A stretch of 64,000 nucleotides of DNA from Pratylenchus scribneri (Eukaryota; Nematoda; Chromadorea; Rhabditida; Pratylenchidae). Made by a program: the position numbers and the translations under genes. The DNA lies in contig JAQSEB010000150.1 in assembly GCA_030063045.1 (NCBI GenBank), positions 310,001-374,000 of the forward strand, given 5' to 3'. The notes under the pieces were generated by a model. It was not told the origin of the DNA, searched no databases, and saw only the letters and a program-made list of their open reading frames with translations. This document shows positions 45,176 to 59,723 of the stretch, piece by piece; position 1 is the first letter of the stretch, and every line of letters begins with the position of its first letter.

Positions 45176-47197
45176 TTTCACAATCAATTATTCGTTAAAA
45201 ATTAATTTTTATTTTAAAAGAACTGATCGAAATAACAAATTTATTTATGCATTTGAATTTATTTTTAATAATTAGTAAAAAATTAATAAATTTCTTATTA
45301 TATTATGATTTGATCATTTTTATTGAAAATATTTTTATATAAAATTATGTTTTATTATATTTGTATCTTTTTTTAAATATCTAATTTATTTTTCTTTTAT
45401 TTTGTAATATGATTTATGACCATATTAAAGAACAAAAAAATAAATTAATTTAAAATTTTTCATAATAATTTATTTGAATATATTTAATTTTCTTTTATTA
45501 TAATTGTTATTATCTTTAAAAATTTAATTCAATCTTTTCAGTTGATTCTATTTTTTCAATGAGTAATTATACTATTCTTAATTGACATTTCAAATTTTTC
45601 ACCTTATTTAAAATTTAATATTTTATATTCTTTCAAAATAATTTTATTTAATTTTATATTAGTTATTCTTAAAAAATTAGAAATTATTTCATTTAATAAT
45701 TTGTATTATATCCCTTATTATATTAAATAAAATAAAAAAATATCATTTTTTTCGATTGTAGAATAAATAGTTCAAGATTGTCCATTCCAGCTATTGAAAA
45801 TGTGTTGACTGGCATCATTGAATTTATGGATTTTTAACCATTTTTTATTAAAAAAATTTTCAATATTCTATAGAATTTTTTAAAATATTATTTTCTTTTA
45901 TTGATTTTTTAAATCCACTAACCCAAAATAATTATAATAGTAATTTTCAATTTTTACATTTTTTTTGAAAGTTTTTAAAAAAAAATTTCAGATTATTATA
46001 CTCATAAAAATATCAATCTATATTAATAAATTTTTGTTTATATTTCTTTTCAATATAAAATTAAAATCATTCTTTTCTTATTAAATTATAATTTAATAGA
46101 TAATTCATATTTGCTAAATACATAATTATTTGAATTTGTTTTAATTTAAAAATTAATTTTTTTTAATTTATATTTGTTCAATAATTTAAAAATATTTTCA
46201 ATAAATAAAAATTTTTAATTTCTAAATAATTTCATATTTGCTTTTTTAGAATTTATTTACTTATGATGAATATATATATTTTTTATTCATTTTTTTGTAA
46301 ATTTTGGTTTTAATTATATAAGTAATTTTTTATATTATTAAAATAAATATTTAATTTTTTGGATTGTTTATTTTAAAAAATTGATTAATATTATTTTTAC
46401 CATCTCCATTTTATAAAAAAATTATTTATTTTAGACAAGTTTTAATTTTATAACGATTATAAAATTATTTTTAATATTTTGTTGTATCACAGCATGTTAT
46501 GATTTATAGATTATTTTTAAAATGTCCATTATTGGGCATACGTAAAAGGTTCGCCTTTTGGCGAAATTCTCATTCAAACAAAGATAGGGGCCGGATTTTC
46601 CATAAGTAAGAAAACAAATAGAATTTAAAGTGAAAAAAAAACATACAATCATCTTGACAATTGATGGGTTTAATACACGCCTTAAACATAAAATGATGGC
46701 TTCCAAGACAATAGTATAAAATAAATTTTTTTAGATGTAAATTTTAAGAATTCTTTATATCATATACTTTTATTAAATTATTTTTTCTCTGAATATTCTG
46801 TTTAAATTTCATGTATTTCATTATATTTTAAAAATTCATTCCAATAATTAACCATTTCATTTGTGTTTTCAGACTTGGAAAAACATTTTATCTCTGTATA
46901 AAATTTTGTAATAAAATAATATATCATTGTATAATTTATTTTTTTATTTATTAAGAATAATTGATTTGAAAGATAATTTTCTTTTTTTTAAATAAATTCG
47001 TAAACTTTCTAAGGAATATCTCTTATCATAAAATGTGAAGTTATTCTCATTTTTAAATATATTAAATTTTAATATTAAAAAATTTCTATTAAATTATATA
47101 TTCAATTATTTATACCATTACAATTTTTTTAAATAGATTATAATTTTTCATTTTCTTCTTTAATAGTTCTTTTATAATTTTACTACATATATGGTTT

Positions 47198-47317
47198 TTA
47201 TCTCTTCGAAATTTTTTTGTTTGAATTTTGAGGTAAATCTATGAAAGCAGTTGAAGTCATCTCCATCTCCCCAATTTGAATGAGTTTGTTTTTAATCGCT
47301 TCATCGATTTCTTCATA
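47198..47317 (-). other. Candidate minus-strand coding segment
   Basis: Thirty-nine codons between stops read YEEIDEAIKNKLIQIGEMEM, then TSTAFIDLPQNSNKKISKR. The amphipathic, charge-rich composition is very unlike chance translations of this DNA. The first part faintly recalls the start of ENY2/Sus1-type proteins, but I do not trust that on so few residues. No start codon is at the head, so it would be an internal or last exon, or a relic. Confidence 0.3.
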
Positions 47318-50300
47318 TTAATTTTATTTTAAATATATAAAAATATTGAAAATATGTTTAAAAATTTTATTAATTTATTTAAATTTTAATAAAATATTAA
47401 GATACAATAAAAAATGATTTTTTATGCATAAATTAATATTAGTTAAATGTTTATTCTTAAAAATTCTATAATTTAAATCATTAATATTTGTTTGAATAAT
47501 TTGTTATCAAATTATATTACCTTATATCATTTACAGAAAAAAAATTTTTAATTTATTTAATTATAATCAATAATAAGAATCATTTTCAAATATTTAATAA
47601 ATCGAGTATTTTTTATAAATAATCGCTAGTTGCCTATTTTTTTTAAAAAATTTAAAATATAAATTTTATAATCTTTTCTTTATTTATTTTTTTTAATTTA
47701 TAATTTAATTAATCATAATGATCTCTTTTTAATTTTGCTGTTTGAAATATAAAAGAAAATTTTTAAAATATTTTAATTGTATTAATTTCTTAGTATTTCT
47801 TTTGAATATCTTCCTTCCTCTAATCCCCTTCCCATCCTAGGCCATATCGAACAATACTCATCCCTATATACACCATACTATTATGTATTGCATTTTCTCT
47901 TTTTTTAATTATTTCCGGATTTATTTAAATAATTAATTTTTTATTTAATTTTACATTTAATATCTAAATCAAATTAAAATATTTATTGAATTATTTTAAA
48001 AATGTTAATATAAAGTTTTATATAAAATTTCATTTACTACTTTCCATTAAATAATAAGTAAATTGCATTAGCAAATTTTTATTTTAACAGATTATATTTC
48101 ACCAATCTAATTAATTCTAGAATTAAATAAAATGAATTTTAGATTATTAATATATTGATTTTTCTTAAAATTCTGTTGAAAATTTTATGATGTGTTTAAT
48201 TTATAATTAAATTTATTTTCTTTTAACCTGCCATTATCAAATACATTATATGTATTTATTAGGTATTAGATTCATTATCAATTTGAATAATTTTCTAAGA
48301 AATATACAAAGAATTTTTCACCAATAAACGAACTTAGCAAATGAATCCTTTTTAATTTTGTTTAATTTTTTTGGCAAATTTTCTCGCATTATAAATGTTA
48401 TTGATCATGATTATAATTGAGTTCTTTTCTTCTCAATTGCCAAATTTTTATCCCAATTATATTATTTTCATTTTCGACAACCACCTCTTTTTATTTATCT
48501 ACTACCTTCATTATATTTTCTTATTATTTTATTAATTTTCTTACTAGATTTTATTTTATAAATAAAAAATTGTATGAGTTTAAAGTAATTGATTTGAAAA
48601 ATAATAAATAAAAATATCTGGCAAATATATTTATTTTATTTTATTATATGTAATATTCAAATTGAAATATATCAAATTTTGTGAGAAATTTTATTTTACA
48701 ATTAAAAAAAATTTTACTTCGAAATTAAATTATTTCTAAGAAATTTTTTTTAAATTTTGAATTTTTAAAAATTTTGAATTTTTAAAAATTTTTTAAAATC
48801 AACTGAGCCAATGAATTAGCAAATTCACACTATGATTCATTCTCTAATTATATGAATATTTACATTTATTTAAAAATTATTTTGCCATATTTATTTTTTA
48901 TTTTTAAATTTAAACTCCAGAGAAATTTATATTTCTTATGCGTGCTTCGGCCTATTCATTGTCATTGCCGCTAGGCTTCGAGGGAATCCGCCATATTCGC
49001 CATTTTGAAATCCATCTTAATAATATTTAATTTCATAAATTTAGCTTAAATTAATTATTTTTATTCTAATAATATTCGATGTTTTTATATGAATTTCATA
49101 TTCTCATATATACAAATTCGGAATGATTTATAAAGAAAAAAACAATTGTGTTAAAATTACTTTATAGTAAATTTACGAAAAATTTCAAAAAAAATTTTTA
49201 TTATAAACTTTATCAATTCTGTAAAAAATCCTGTACGGAATTTGATCTAGAATTTAATCAAAAATGAAAATTAATTTTTTTATACATTTTATATTTATCC
49301 TTAAAATCACTTGGGTAAAAGATGGCTTTGTTATCTTATCACGCCAAATTCAGAATTTCTATGTAAAATCAAATTTGTAATTTTAACTTTCATGTTTATT
49401 TAATGCATTTGTGTCAATAGATCGATGTGAAATAATCAAATTTTAAAATTATTAATTTAAAAAATTTATTTTATTAATTTATTATTTTAATTTCTTTTCA
49501 TTGTAATTCATTGCATAAATTTTTATAATATAATTAATATAAAATTAATGTTTAGAATTTTTCTCTCACTATTATCATCATTTAGCAAAATTTTTAAGAT
49601 TATTTATGCAATATTATTTGAAATAGGAATCCGATAATGGATAAATTTAATCAATTATTTTTTAAAATAATTCATTTATGTTGCATTCTTATCCTCTTAT
49701 CATTTCCATATAATTTTTCCTCGCAATAGCATAGCAAATATATTTTTTTGAAGAATGACTATAATGAGTTAAAAAATTTTATGTCCGCTATAACATTTTT
49801 TTGACTATAAAAAATTTTAAATTTTTGATGGTTGAAATCAATATTAAAAATGCATTTTTTTAAATTTCATAAATTTTCATTAATTTTAAAATATTATTTA
49901 TCTTTCGATTTTAAAATAATTAATAATTTCATTATTTTCTTACTATTATAATCTTTTTTTTATTTTTTTTGGTTGAATATTTTTAAAGAATCGATCTATT
50001 ATAAAATATTCAGATTTTTATAATTTTATTATTGTTTTTTAATAAAATTTTTTACAAAAATCTTTTATATTCTCCCAGCAAATTCATAGTGATTTATTTT
50101 AAATTGAAGCGATTTTTACATTTAAAAATAACTCTAAATTATCTAAATATATTTCTTTTCAAAATTTCCTTAAATAATATTTTTTCCCAATTGGATTCTT
50201 TTCCACTCTCCAAGCATTTAACCAAGCATATTATATCGATTAGCTATGATTATTGAGAGTCTAAGTGTTTTTCTATAAAATTAAATATAATTTTTTTAAT

Positions 50301-50728
50301 TAAAAAAAATATAATTTGTTAATTTAATGCAAATTTTTATAATTTATTGCATTATTTTCTTTTATTACAAAAGAAAATTTTATAATAATATATCATTAAT
50401 GAAATACGAATAAATAATTCGTAATAATTTTTAATTAACATTAATCTTGTCAAAATGTTCCTACAATAAATTCAACTTTGTTCAAAAAAAGTATTTTATA
50501 TTCTAATTTTCTCGTTCCTTTGTTGATTCATCCTTTTCCAAAAATATAATCGACATTCCATTCTGAGTTATCAATCTTGAAATTGTCGTCACCAAAATTT
50601 AAATCTATATTTATACAAGATGTTTTGAAATTATTATTTAAATTTTATTTCTACAATTATCACCGACATTGACATACTTTATAATGTCTTTTTCAATATT
50701 TTTAATTTTATTATATTGATTAATATAA

Positions 50729-50896
50729 TATGCAATAAAATTAATTGGATTATTTTATAAATGTAGATATATATACCTATGCTTAACCGAGATGATCACA
50801 TCTAGATCCATCCTACATATCCCTCGGGAACGCTGGCGTGAGAGTGATTCTTCCGTGAAAAAATTTACATTCGAAATAACTTTTGTTACAAATTAA
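50729..50896 (+). other. Candidate coding segment, + strand
   Basis: Fifty-five open codons between stops; the second half is MITSRSILHIPRERWRESDS, then SVKKFTFEITFVTN. The G+C-rich core contains GCTGGCGTGAGAG, which includes GT donor options. All three + phases are open for parts of the island, so the phase is uncertain. Confidence 0.25.
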
Positions 50897-52001
50897 TGAT
50901 AATTATTTTTAATCGAAGATTATTGTAAAATATTTTCAAATTAAGAAAAAAATAAAAATCACTTATTAGAATGTAAATTTATTATTTTTGAATTTATTTT
51001 ATTTTTATACTTTATGTTTAAATTAATATAATGCAGCTTTTTCGGAAAATGTTGTTAGTTCATAAGACAATAAGATTTTATTTGTTTAACTCATAAAATT
51101 TAAAATTTAAGAAGAGAAAACAAAACGAATTATTTATACAAATACATAAATTATAATTATTTTTTTATAATGGGACTAAATTTTAATTAAATTTTATTTA
51201 AATTTTTAATATGTTTAATGAAAAGTATTCTTAACATAAATTCAAAATGGTAATTTAATAATACTTTAATTTTTAATTTTATAATATGTTTTAAATTAAA
51301 AACAATATAGTTGTCGAATAAAATATTTCTTTTACATAATTCTACATTTATTATTATTCAGAATTTTCATTTTTTTAAAGTAACATTTTGGCGATATTTT
51401 TATAAATGGAAATTTAAACAAAAATATTTTTGAATTAAATTGAATATTAAATTAAATATTATTATTGAGAATTAGAAGCCTTTATTAATTCACATTTAAA
51501 ACAAAATTTTCTTTTCAAATTAAACAAACATTATTTATTTTTCTAATAGTATATAAATTTTATTGTTTTTATTTTATCATATTTTCTATTTTCTAATTTT
51601 AATCTAAAATAATTTAAAAAATTTTTTATATTTTTAATTCAACAATTTATATATCTTTATTTCATATAAATATTTCTTGTTAATATAATGTGTATGCCAA
51701 CTTTCAACAGAATTGGTTGTTTGAATTTTTATCTTTTTACATTAAGTTATTAATTTTATTTCGATTTTATTTTAAATTTATTCAATTAATTTTCCTAAAT
51801 ATTATTTTTCATTAAGACATTTCTATTTTTAATAGAATTTGATATTAGCTGTTGTGGAAAATATTTCCTAAAAAAATTTATTCTTATGATTATTTAATTT
51901 TAATTTTTTTTTAATAAATATTTTCATTTCTCCATTGAAAAACACTTCTTTATACAGGTGATTTAGCTCGTTATCTATGCCCTCAGAACAGACGGCGGAA
52001 A

Positions 52002-52148
52002 TCAGGCACCAATAATGTTACTTTTAGGTCTTTCTGCAAGTGCTGAATTGAAGTCACGCACTGCATCCTTCATGTTCGGATAACATCCGTCTATGTTGGG
52101 CCAATATGTTAAGAAATAACTGTTTTTTAATGCGTGATTATTTGCAGT
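52002..52148 (-). other. Candidate coding segment, minus strand
   Basis: Forty-eight open codons end in TGA. After a possible acceptor (TTAAAAAACAG) the peptide reads YFLTYWPNIDGCYPNMKDAV, then RDFNSALAERPKSNIIGA, a balanced composition. The + strand is also open across the same island behind a TTTATACAG acceptor, so the coding strand is not settled. Confidence 0.28.
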
Positions 52149-55100
52149 TTAAACATTCTTTGGGAATATTCAAATTTATTTTTTAATTCATTCATAATTT
52201 TATGAAAGCGCATTGAAAGATCAAATTAAGTCCTATTTCTATATATAATTCATATTATTAGCAATTTTTATATTTTACATTTTCAATCTGATAAAAAAAT
52301 ATTTATAAAAAATAAAAAAATTATTATTATAATTATTCACAACATGTACCTTAATGTAAATATTTTTAACTCTATTTTTTCAATAAATAATCAATAAGGC
52401 TTATTATTTTTTAATTATATAATTAATTATTTCATTCAAATTTCGCTTAAATAATTTAGTTTCATATCCTTATATTACAAAAATATATAAACAAATTTAT
52501 AATTAAATAATAATTTTGGAAAAATTTCCTTCTTATTTTATTTGAGAATCCATAGGATATTTCGATTAAACTTTCTTCTGAATATATATATAAATTAATC
52601 AATTATATCGCAAATATAATTTAAGAACCGATATTTTTTAAAAAATTTTCTCATTTCTTCATTAGCCAATAAATTTCGATAATAAAACCGGTTAGTTTCA
52701 AATAAATATTTTTTAATATTAAATAATAATGAAGGAATTTCACAGTAAATTTTAAAAATTCATTTCCACTCATCTATTAGATTTGACTTAGTAAAGTATA
52801 TTATAAAATAATTTATATTTTATTAAAAACCAGCAGCTTTTATAAAATTAAAAATTGATAAATTTATTTCTTAGCATTTCTAATTTCTTTTTTGGTCTCA
52901 TTTAAAGACAAATCATCCAATTTCATTTCTTCATTCTTTATTTTTTTTATGTGAGAGTAAGGATAGTCCATTTTGTCAAGAAACATATCATCATAATTGG
53001 CTTTAAAAATTAAATTAATTCAATTCTATATTCGATTAAATTGTCCATAAAATCATAAATTAATAAATATATTAAGATATCATAAATTACTTTATTTTAT
53101 TATAATTTATCTAATTTTTTAATTAACAAATAAATTTAAAAAAATTCTCTTCAATTTTCATAATCCTCTTAGCATTTAAATAATGTATAATAATTAATTT
53201 AATATTTTATGCATTTATTCTTTTATTTGTTGCTTTTTATATTTTTTATTACACAAAAAAATTATTTAATTTATTATTCATTTTTAAATGTATTAATCGA
53301 TTTAACTTTTGTTTTGTTCAATGTTTTTTATTTATTTAATTAAAATTTTATAAGCAGATTTTATTAAATATTTTTTAAAATATTATTTTTATAATCTTTA
53401 TGGAATGAAATTTTGTGCCAATCAGAGTTTTTTGATCAGTGATTTTTCAATAATTTATAAATTATTTTTATATTTTATATTATATATATTTTTTTATTAA
53501 AAAATTAATTCAAATATAATTTAATTAAATTTATTATCTAAATTACAATTTATTAATTTAGTGGGCTCAAGAATGACAAATTCTAAAATTTTTTTAATAT
53601 AATTTTTTAAATAAAATCCTTCTTCGATGTAAATTATCACATTATTTTCTATTGATGTAATATAAAATTTTTTTTGTAAATTTCTTTTTTATAAATTTTC
53701 TCAAATATGATTCAATATAATTTTATATTTGAATAGTATATTAATTTATATATTTAATTGATTTTTAAATTTCAATTACCAATTTATTATTTAATTATAA
53801 GACATTATATTTAAATTTTTTTATTGGCAATATTAATAATATTAATTTTTTTCTTTAAAGTTTATTTTGTTATTTTTTTATAAGTTCATTTTTTAAAAAA
53901 TTTTATTCAGAGAAAATAATTTAAATTTTTAAAAAATTAAAATCAATTGCATACACTTCAGTTAAATTCCATTATTAAATTTTTTAAGAATTTAGTTTAA
54001 ATTATGTGGTATTTGCTGTTTAAAATTTTTATTATCATTGATTTTTGTGAATACAATTATTATTTTTAGGTAGATAATTCTTTTAAATTTTTAACTTTAG
54101 TTAAAATTATTTATAAATATATTTTGTATTATAAATTTTTCATTTTCATTTGTCGTGCTAATAATTTATTATTTCGGTCATTATAGGGTTGTTCAATTTG
54201 ATATTGGCGAATTTGTTTTCCAATGCGATGATCAATGTTAATTTGGAATAAATCATCATAAGTGATTCGTGGTTGAAATATGAAACGCCCTTTCAAATTT
54301 TCTTATAAAATAATATTAAAATGATTCAAAAATTTTTTAAAATTTTCTTCTTGGTTTGGGTTAAAAGGATTAATTTTATTAAAATAATATTGGATAATCG
54401 GAATAGAAAAATATTTTATTTGATTTATTTGCTAAAATTTAGTTAATTAATTTGAATATATGTAGTACAGCTCCAACGGCTCAGCTTCAATTATATTGCA
54501 ATTTTCTTTTTAGTTAAACATTGAAAAATTTTATATTTTTCCTTTGATTAATTTTTCTATTTTATAAATTAAAGTATCAATCAAACAATAGCTAATAATA
54601 ATTGTAAATTTTATTATTACAAATAATTTCATTAAATCGTATTCTTTTATAATTGAACTTTTGATAATTATTTTTAATATTATTATAATTAAATTTAGAA
54701 ATTTTTAAAATATTTTATTTTTTAAATTTATTTTTTTTCAAATATTTTATTAATTTTAGAATGATCAAATTTAAACTATCGGATTCTCATATAAATAGAA
54801 ATTTGCAACAAAATCTATTAAATTTTAGTATTTTAAAAAAAAATTTTAAATATCAATTTTTTTTAAAATTTTGTTATTTTTTTAATAGAATAAATTTATT
54901 ATTGAAATTTTATTCATTATTTAAAAAGAAAATTTTTAAATTCAATTTTAAAATTTAATTAAATAAATTTTTAAATAAATAAGCTTTAATAATAATTTCA
55001 TTCCAATATGATGGCAAATATATTGACAATGAAAGATCTTTTCAAATTAGATTTATATGTTGTCGATATTCTTCGAAAATATTTTTTCTGAGCCAATTGA

Positions 55101-55341
55101 TTGTTTTTTTATAAAATTCATGGATCCTTCATACAACATCTTTCATATTCTTATAATAAAATTCGCAGAAAAATACTCTCCCTGAATTCTGCAAAATCAC
55201 ACAAGATTTTAAACTAATATAAAATTTAAATAATAGAAAAAATTCATATTTTAATTATTTATGAAAAATAATTGAAACTTAATACTAAGAGCTAATTGGC
55301 ATTTTTTCTTCATGGTAAATTATTTTCCAGTTCCATGTTAG

Positions 55342-55569
55342 ACGATTTATCTTAAAAGCTTAGTAAGTAGGTTACAGCTTGCAAAGAATCAGGCCATTCG
55401 GCTCGTAATTGCCCGAAAAGCGGATCTTTAGTACATCAAAGATTATCAGCGTAAGGGCAGCGATCAGCAGGCTTTTAAAAATAATAAAAACAAATTTAAT
55501 TATAAAATTCTTAAAGGAAATACAAAAAAGATATTAATAAATTTTTCATATCCATATAATTTTTATTAA
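55342..55569 (+). pseudogene. Interrupted + strand coding segment
   Basis: After the acceptor TTTTCCAGTTCCATGTTAG the frame reads SLVSRLQLAKNQAIRLVIAR, KADL, TAG (55429-55431), then YIKDYQRKGSDQQAFKNNKN and about 25 more codons to TAA at 55567. Seventy-five codons contain a single stop, and the sequence is basic and glutamine-rich. It looks like a gene piece broken by one nonsense change, or an exon ending before the TAG. The minus strand is also open here (RFSGNYEPNGLILCKL). Confidence 0.33.
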
Positions 55570-57036
55570 AATTTTGTTTGATTACTATATTTATTTTGAA
55601 TTTTTCCTCGAACGGGTTTTATGTAAATATGTGGAGGATCGAGACTTCAATTATCTTTTTCTATATTATATTTTCAATTAATTTTTTTTCATTACTTAAG
55701 ATCAAATATGGTTTATCTTTTTATAAGATTATTTTTAAATTATTATTTTTAATTTTGTTGCCTAATATTAAGAGGCTTGGGCAATAAATTATTTGCATTG
55801 GGATGTCTGACTTCTTCAAAAATTCTTTTAAAATTTGTGGAATATAAAAATTTTATGGCTGACGAATTTATTATTTAATTATATCGGAATTTACTTAGAT
55901 ATATAAATTTAATTTTTTAATATGATAAATCGAAAAAATGTTATTATTTAATCAAAATTTTTTAATTGAAAAAATTGAAATTATTTTATATGTATATGAA
56001 TCATTTTTTAAATTTATAAAATTGTATTTTTACGATTATTTTCAAATTTTAAATTTTTATAATATTTTATTAATATTTCAGATAATATTAAATTGTTTAA
56101 TAATATTAGAAGAAATTTTTATATTAATTTTCATTTCGACTATATCTATTATATATAACAATAAGTATTTGTTAAATATATTATCGATTTTTTCTGTATA
56201 AATTTGTGTAAAATTATGAATTATTTTACTAAGAGTATTCTGCCATTAATAAATATAAATTACTTGAATTTTTTTATAACATTCATATAGATATAAATGA
56301 TTTTTTTAAATATCAAATTTTATTTGGTAAATATTCAGTCTTTGAGCCTTTCAATATTTTAATTATAAGAAAAATGAAATTTTATAAGAGGGATTAATTT
56401 AAATTTATAAAGAATGATTAAATGTCTGTTTAAACTTTAAATTTAATGAATCAATTTAAGTTTTACTATATTCTTAAATATTTTATTTTTTAGAAATAAA
56501 ATTTTAATTATTTATTTTTTTGATGATGTCTTATGTTTCTCACAAATTTTGAAATCGGCCAAACAAGTTTTAATAAATTATTTTCTAATTTTAATTTTGA
56601 TATAAAATTATTCATTAGTCTATATTATTTAAAAAAAGCACAGAATTTGCTTCAGTATTAAAATATCTGAGAGATAGTTCCGTCGGTCAGTGATTTAGTG
56701 CTGATATATAATAAAATATTTATTATTTTTCATTTATTTAATAATATATTAAAATTCATAAAAAATATTTTTTTAACAATTTTAGAATTATATAATATAA
56801 TTAAAATTTTTAATTTCGTATTATTTATTTAATTAAAATTATTTTATCATTTTGGCAGATAATTTTTGCATATGTTTTATAAACATTTAAAATAAATCGA
56901 ATTATATTGCTCTTCTTCTCTCTTTACTTTATTTTAAAATTGTTTTTTTAAATAAATTTCGGAAAAATATTTCTTAAAATTTTCTTTGTTTATCTAAGTA
57001 GGAACGAATAATTTTAATTAGTCATTATTATATCAG

Positions 57037-57149
57037 AAAAAATTATTTATTTTGATTTTAGAAATTTTAATTATAAATTTTTAAATAATCTTAATAATGA
57101 AGAGCGTGCGAAAAATACAGTTTCTATGCAAGCTGTTTTATTTTGTTGA
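57037..57149 (+). other. Candidate exon, + strand
   Basis: The acceptor GTCATTATTATATCAG is followed by an open phase of 36 codons to TGA: KIIYFDFRNFNYKFLNNLNN, EERAKNTVSMQAVLFC. It stays open through an A+T-rich first half and a G+C-richer second half. A donor GTTTCT inside (after AATACA) could end it earlier. Confidence 0.3.
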
Positions 57150-58761
57150 TTTTAATGGATCAAATTTCACTCAATATCTCAATCCATAAAGTGCTGTTTC
57201 AGCTTAAATATAATTAAATTTTTTAAATTTATTTAATAAAATAATTTATATAGAAATTATATTTATCATATTGAAATTATTATTCCAATTTTAGAATTTT
57301 TCTAATTTATAATTCAATTTTTGAAAGATTTTCCTTTATAATTTATTATAAAAAATTTTTATTCAATTATAACCAGTTGTTTTATTGCATTATGCAATTG
57401 AATAATCAAATAATATTGCTTCCGATAAAGGATCGGTACCGCATTTCCATTTCATTCTAGGCTAAAAATATTTATCTAGTAAATATTTAATGAAAAATTT
57501 TTAGAAATTTTTAAAAATAAATGTTTATTTTTTAAATATTTTTCATAAATTTTTTTTTCTAAATTTTTTGATTAATAATATAATTTATTCATATTATTTT
57601 ACATATATATTTTTGTTGAAAAATATCATATCTTAAAATAAATTAAAAAAATTTATTAGATTTCCGGAAATATTTATTTTTTAAAAAATTACAAATAATA
57701 AATTCTCCAAAATCATTGTAGAGCATAGCAGATTTCCTAAGATATTATTATTGCATGGAATCAATAATCAATCGTATTTCTATTTTCACTAATTATAGAA
57801 AAATTGAATACATTTTTTAAAATTATAATATTTATTTTATAATTTTCTTTTAATTATTTTTCAAATAATTTTGAGCGATATACTTTAAATTTTAATAAAA
57901 ATATTGCAGAGCGGAATTAACCCGATGTAAATTTTAAAATTTATTTTATAGAATTTTAATTTAATTCATGGATATAATTTATTTTTATTAAAATTCATAA
58001 TTTCTATAAAAAATCAATCATTTCCGAGTTCAACTCCTCAAATGGTTAAAAAAACATGTTTTCTACGGTTTATTTCTGAAAAAATAAATGTTAAAACAAT
58101 TTTCATTACTACTATTTTTTTTATTAATATAAAATTTTATTTACAAATTTAAATTTGATTTTTAATATTATTATAAATATATTAAATTTTATTGAAAATT
58201 GTTATATTTGATAGCTCATTTTTAAAATTTTTAATTCATATAGAATTAAATTTAATTATAATTAATAATTTATAAAGCCTTTTAACTATTTTTATTTTAT
58301 TTAATTTTATCTTTTTAATTCATTTAAAATTTTCAATATCAAATTTCTCTGATATATTAAATTTTATCTAATTTTATTTTATAAATTTTTATAAAATTAT
58401 TTAAAAATGACATTAGTTCTATTTAATAAAATTTTTGTGATATTCTTCATATAATTGATATTTTTAGTCTAATAAATTAGTAAAATAATTAAAAAATATG
58501 AGGAATGAATTTTTTATTATGTAGCTAATTATATAAAAATCTACGACTTCATTTTTGATAGAAATGAAGAGATATTTTCAGAATCCATATAATTTAACTT
58601 CCTTTTTGAAATTTAAAATTTTTTAAATTTTATTATAATATAATATTTCTGGAAAAATATATTTCTTATTATAATTTTTATCAAATTAAGGTCTTATTTG
58701 ATTAACATATATAATAATTTTTAAATTTGAAATAAATTTGCATGTTATTCAAAACAAAAAA

Positions 58762-58905
58762 ATGAATGGGAAAATTTATTTATTTTTCAAACAGCAAATT
58801 CAAATTTCATTAAAATGCACGGCATTTCCATCTACCTTGTTTATTCCTTGCGCTAGATATTGCCTCTCGCATGAAATATATATTTCTATAATACTAATTC
58901 TGTGA
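58762..58905 (+). other. Candidate small ORF (47 aa)
   Basis: An ATG-started frame inside a 67-codon open stretch (58702-58905): MNGKIYLFFKQQIQISLKCT, AFPSTLFIPCARYCLSHEIY, then a hydrophobic end and TGA. Three cysteines fall in the G+C-richer part. It could be a small secreted or membrane peptide, or an exon. No family recognised. Confidence 0.22.
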
Positions 58906-59549
58906 AATTCTCCCTCAAATAATTTTACTCCCTTGCTAATTTAATTACTTATCGAAATTGACTCTAAAAAATTTTATCAAAATTAATCCGTTTGTTTATA
59001 TTTAGTTTTCATTAAAAAAAGATCTTTATAAATTTTTAAAAAAATTTTGATTCTTTTTAATGTTGGAAATTTTTTTTTAAAATTAATTCTTTTAAAATTT
59101 TATCTTACTTTAATTATTGTTTCCAGTATCTTTAAATTTCGAAATTTTTCAATTTTTGAATTTCTCATCATAGTTCAATGTTTCATGAACTATGCAAATT
59201 CTTTTCTTCAAACTCCAATTTTGCCTTATCTGTGACAAGCTTCCTGAGATTGTATCAATTACAACGATATTTATAAGACAATAAAATAAAACGCCCCTTT
59301 TTCTATAATTTATTGTTTATATTTTTAATTTCAAATTCCATATTTGGTTATCTTAATTATTTATATTTTTTTCCTTAAATCTATTTATAAAAATATCTTC
59401 TCATTATATATATTGATTCTTATTCATAATTAGGTTTTCCCTAATATATTAAAAATTGCAATAATTTATGAAAATTTTTATAATGAAGAAATTTTTAAAT
59501 ATTTATTAAATCAAAAAGAATCCAATTCACTTCAATCCATTTCATTTAA

Positions 59550-59723
59550 AGCTGTGTGATAAAAAATTACACATTGAGAATAGGCGAAGATGTGGATGGA
59601 TATGGTGTTGAGGTTGTTCGTTGTTGGCCCTCTCTGCCACCCCCCCCCCCCAAACAAAGTTGTATATTATTCCTTGTAATATATCAATACATCAAACTGA
59701 GCATTATTATCATTGTAAATTAA
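59550..59723 (+). other. Candidate coding segment with a Pro run at a poly-C tract
   Basis: A frame of 57 codons reads YTLRIGEDVDGYGVEVVRCW, PSLPPPPP, then a hydrophobic tail. The five prolines are encoded largely by a run of 12 C (59640-59651), a tract prone to slippage and sequencing error. A change of one C would move the downstream phase. The acidic first part is unlike background. Confidence 0.27.
59640..59651 (+). repeat. Homopolymer of 12 C
   Basis: CTGCCA is followed by twelve C and then AAAC. Such a run is striking in DNA with so little G+C and is a likely site of length variation. Confidence 0.9.

Larger units (their letters stand above)
38645..47197. other. A+T-rich region with scattered islands
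   Basis: Notable islands: 39093-39224 (a signal-peptide-like frame MIYFSMLICLFFIACCK, then TAG and 25 more open codons), 40200-40260, 40600-40660, 40900-41040, 41818-41870, 42100-42180 (with a GTAAGT donor), 44682-44789, 45029-45175, 45736-45837 and 46497-46706 (69-codon minus frame). None matches a family convincingly. The sequence between is A/T filler. Confidence 0.4.
47318..55341. other. A+T-rich region with scattered islands
   Basis: Islands near 47815-47870, 48877-49008, 50770-50870, 51955-52148 and 54180-54290 stand out. The 50729-50896 + frame (IPRERWRESDSSVKKFTFEI...) and the 48877-49008 + frame (CFGLFIVIAARLRGNPPYSP) are the most protein-like. Everything between is A/T runs. Confidence 0.4.

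Noticed and set aside
46497..46706. 69-codon minus frame with a FYVCP stretch
   Set aside because: It faintly resembles a zinc-finger pattern, but the cysteine spacing does not fit any finger I know.
55938..56201. 87-codon hydrophobic + frame
   Set aside because: Composition is Phe/Ile/Leu/Asn/Tyr throughout, as expected from chance translation of T-rich DNA with few stop codons; no island or splice signal supports it.
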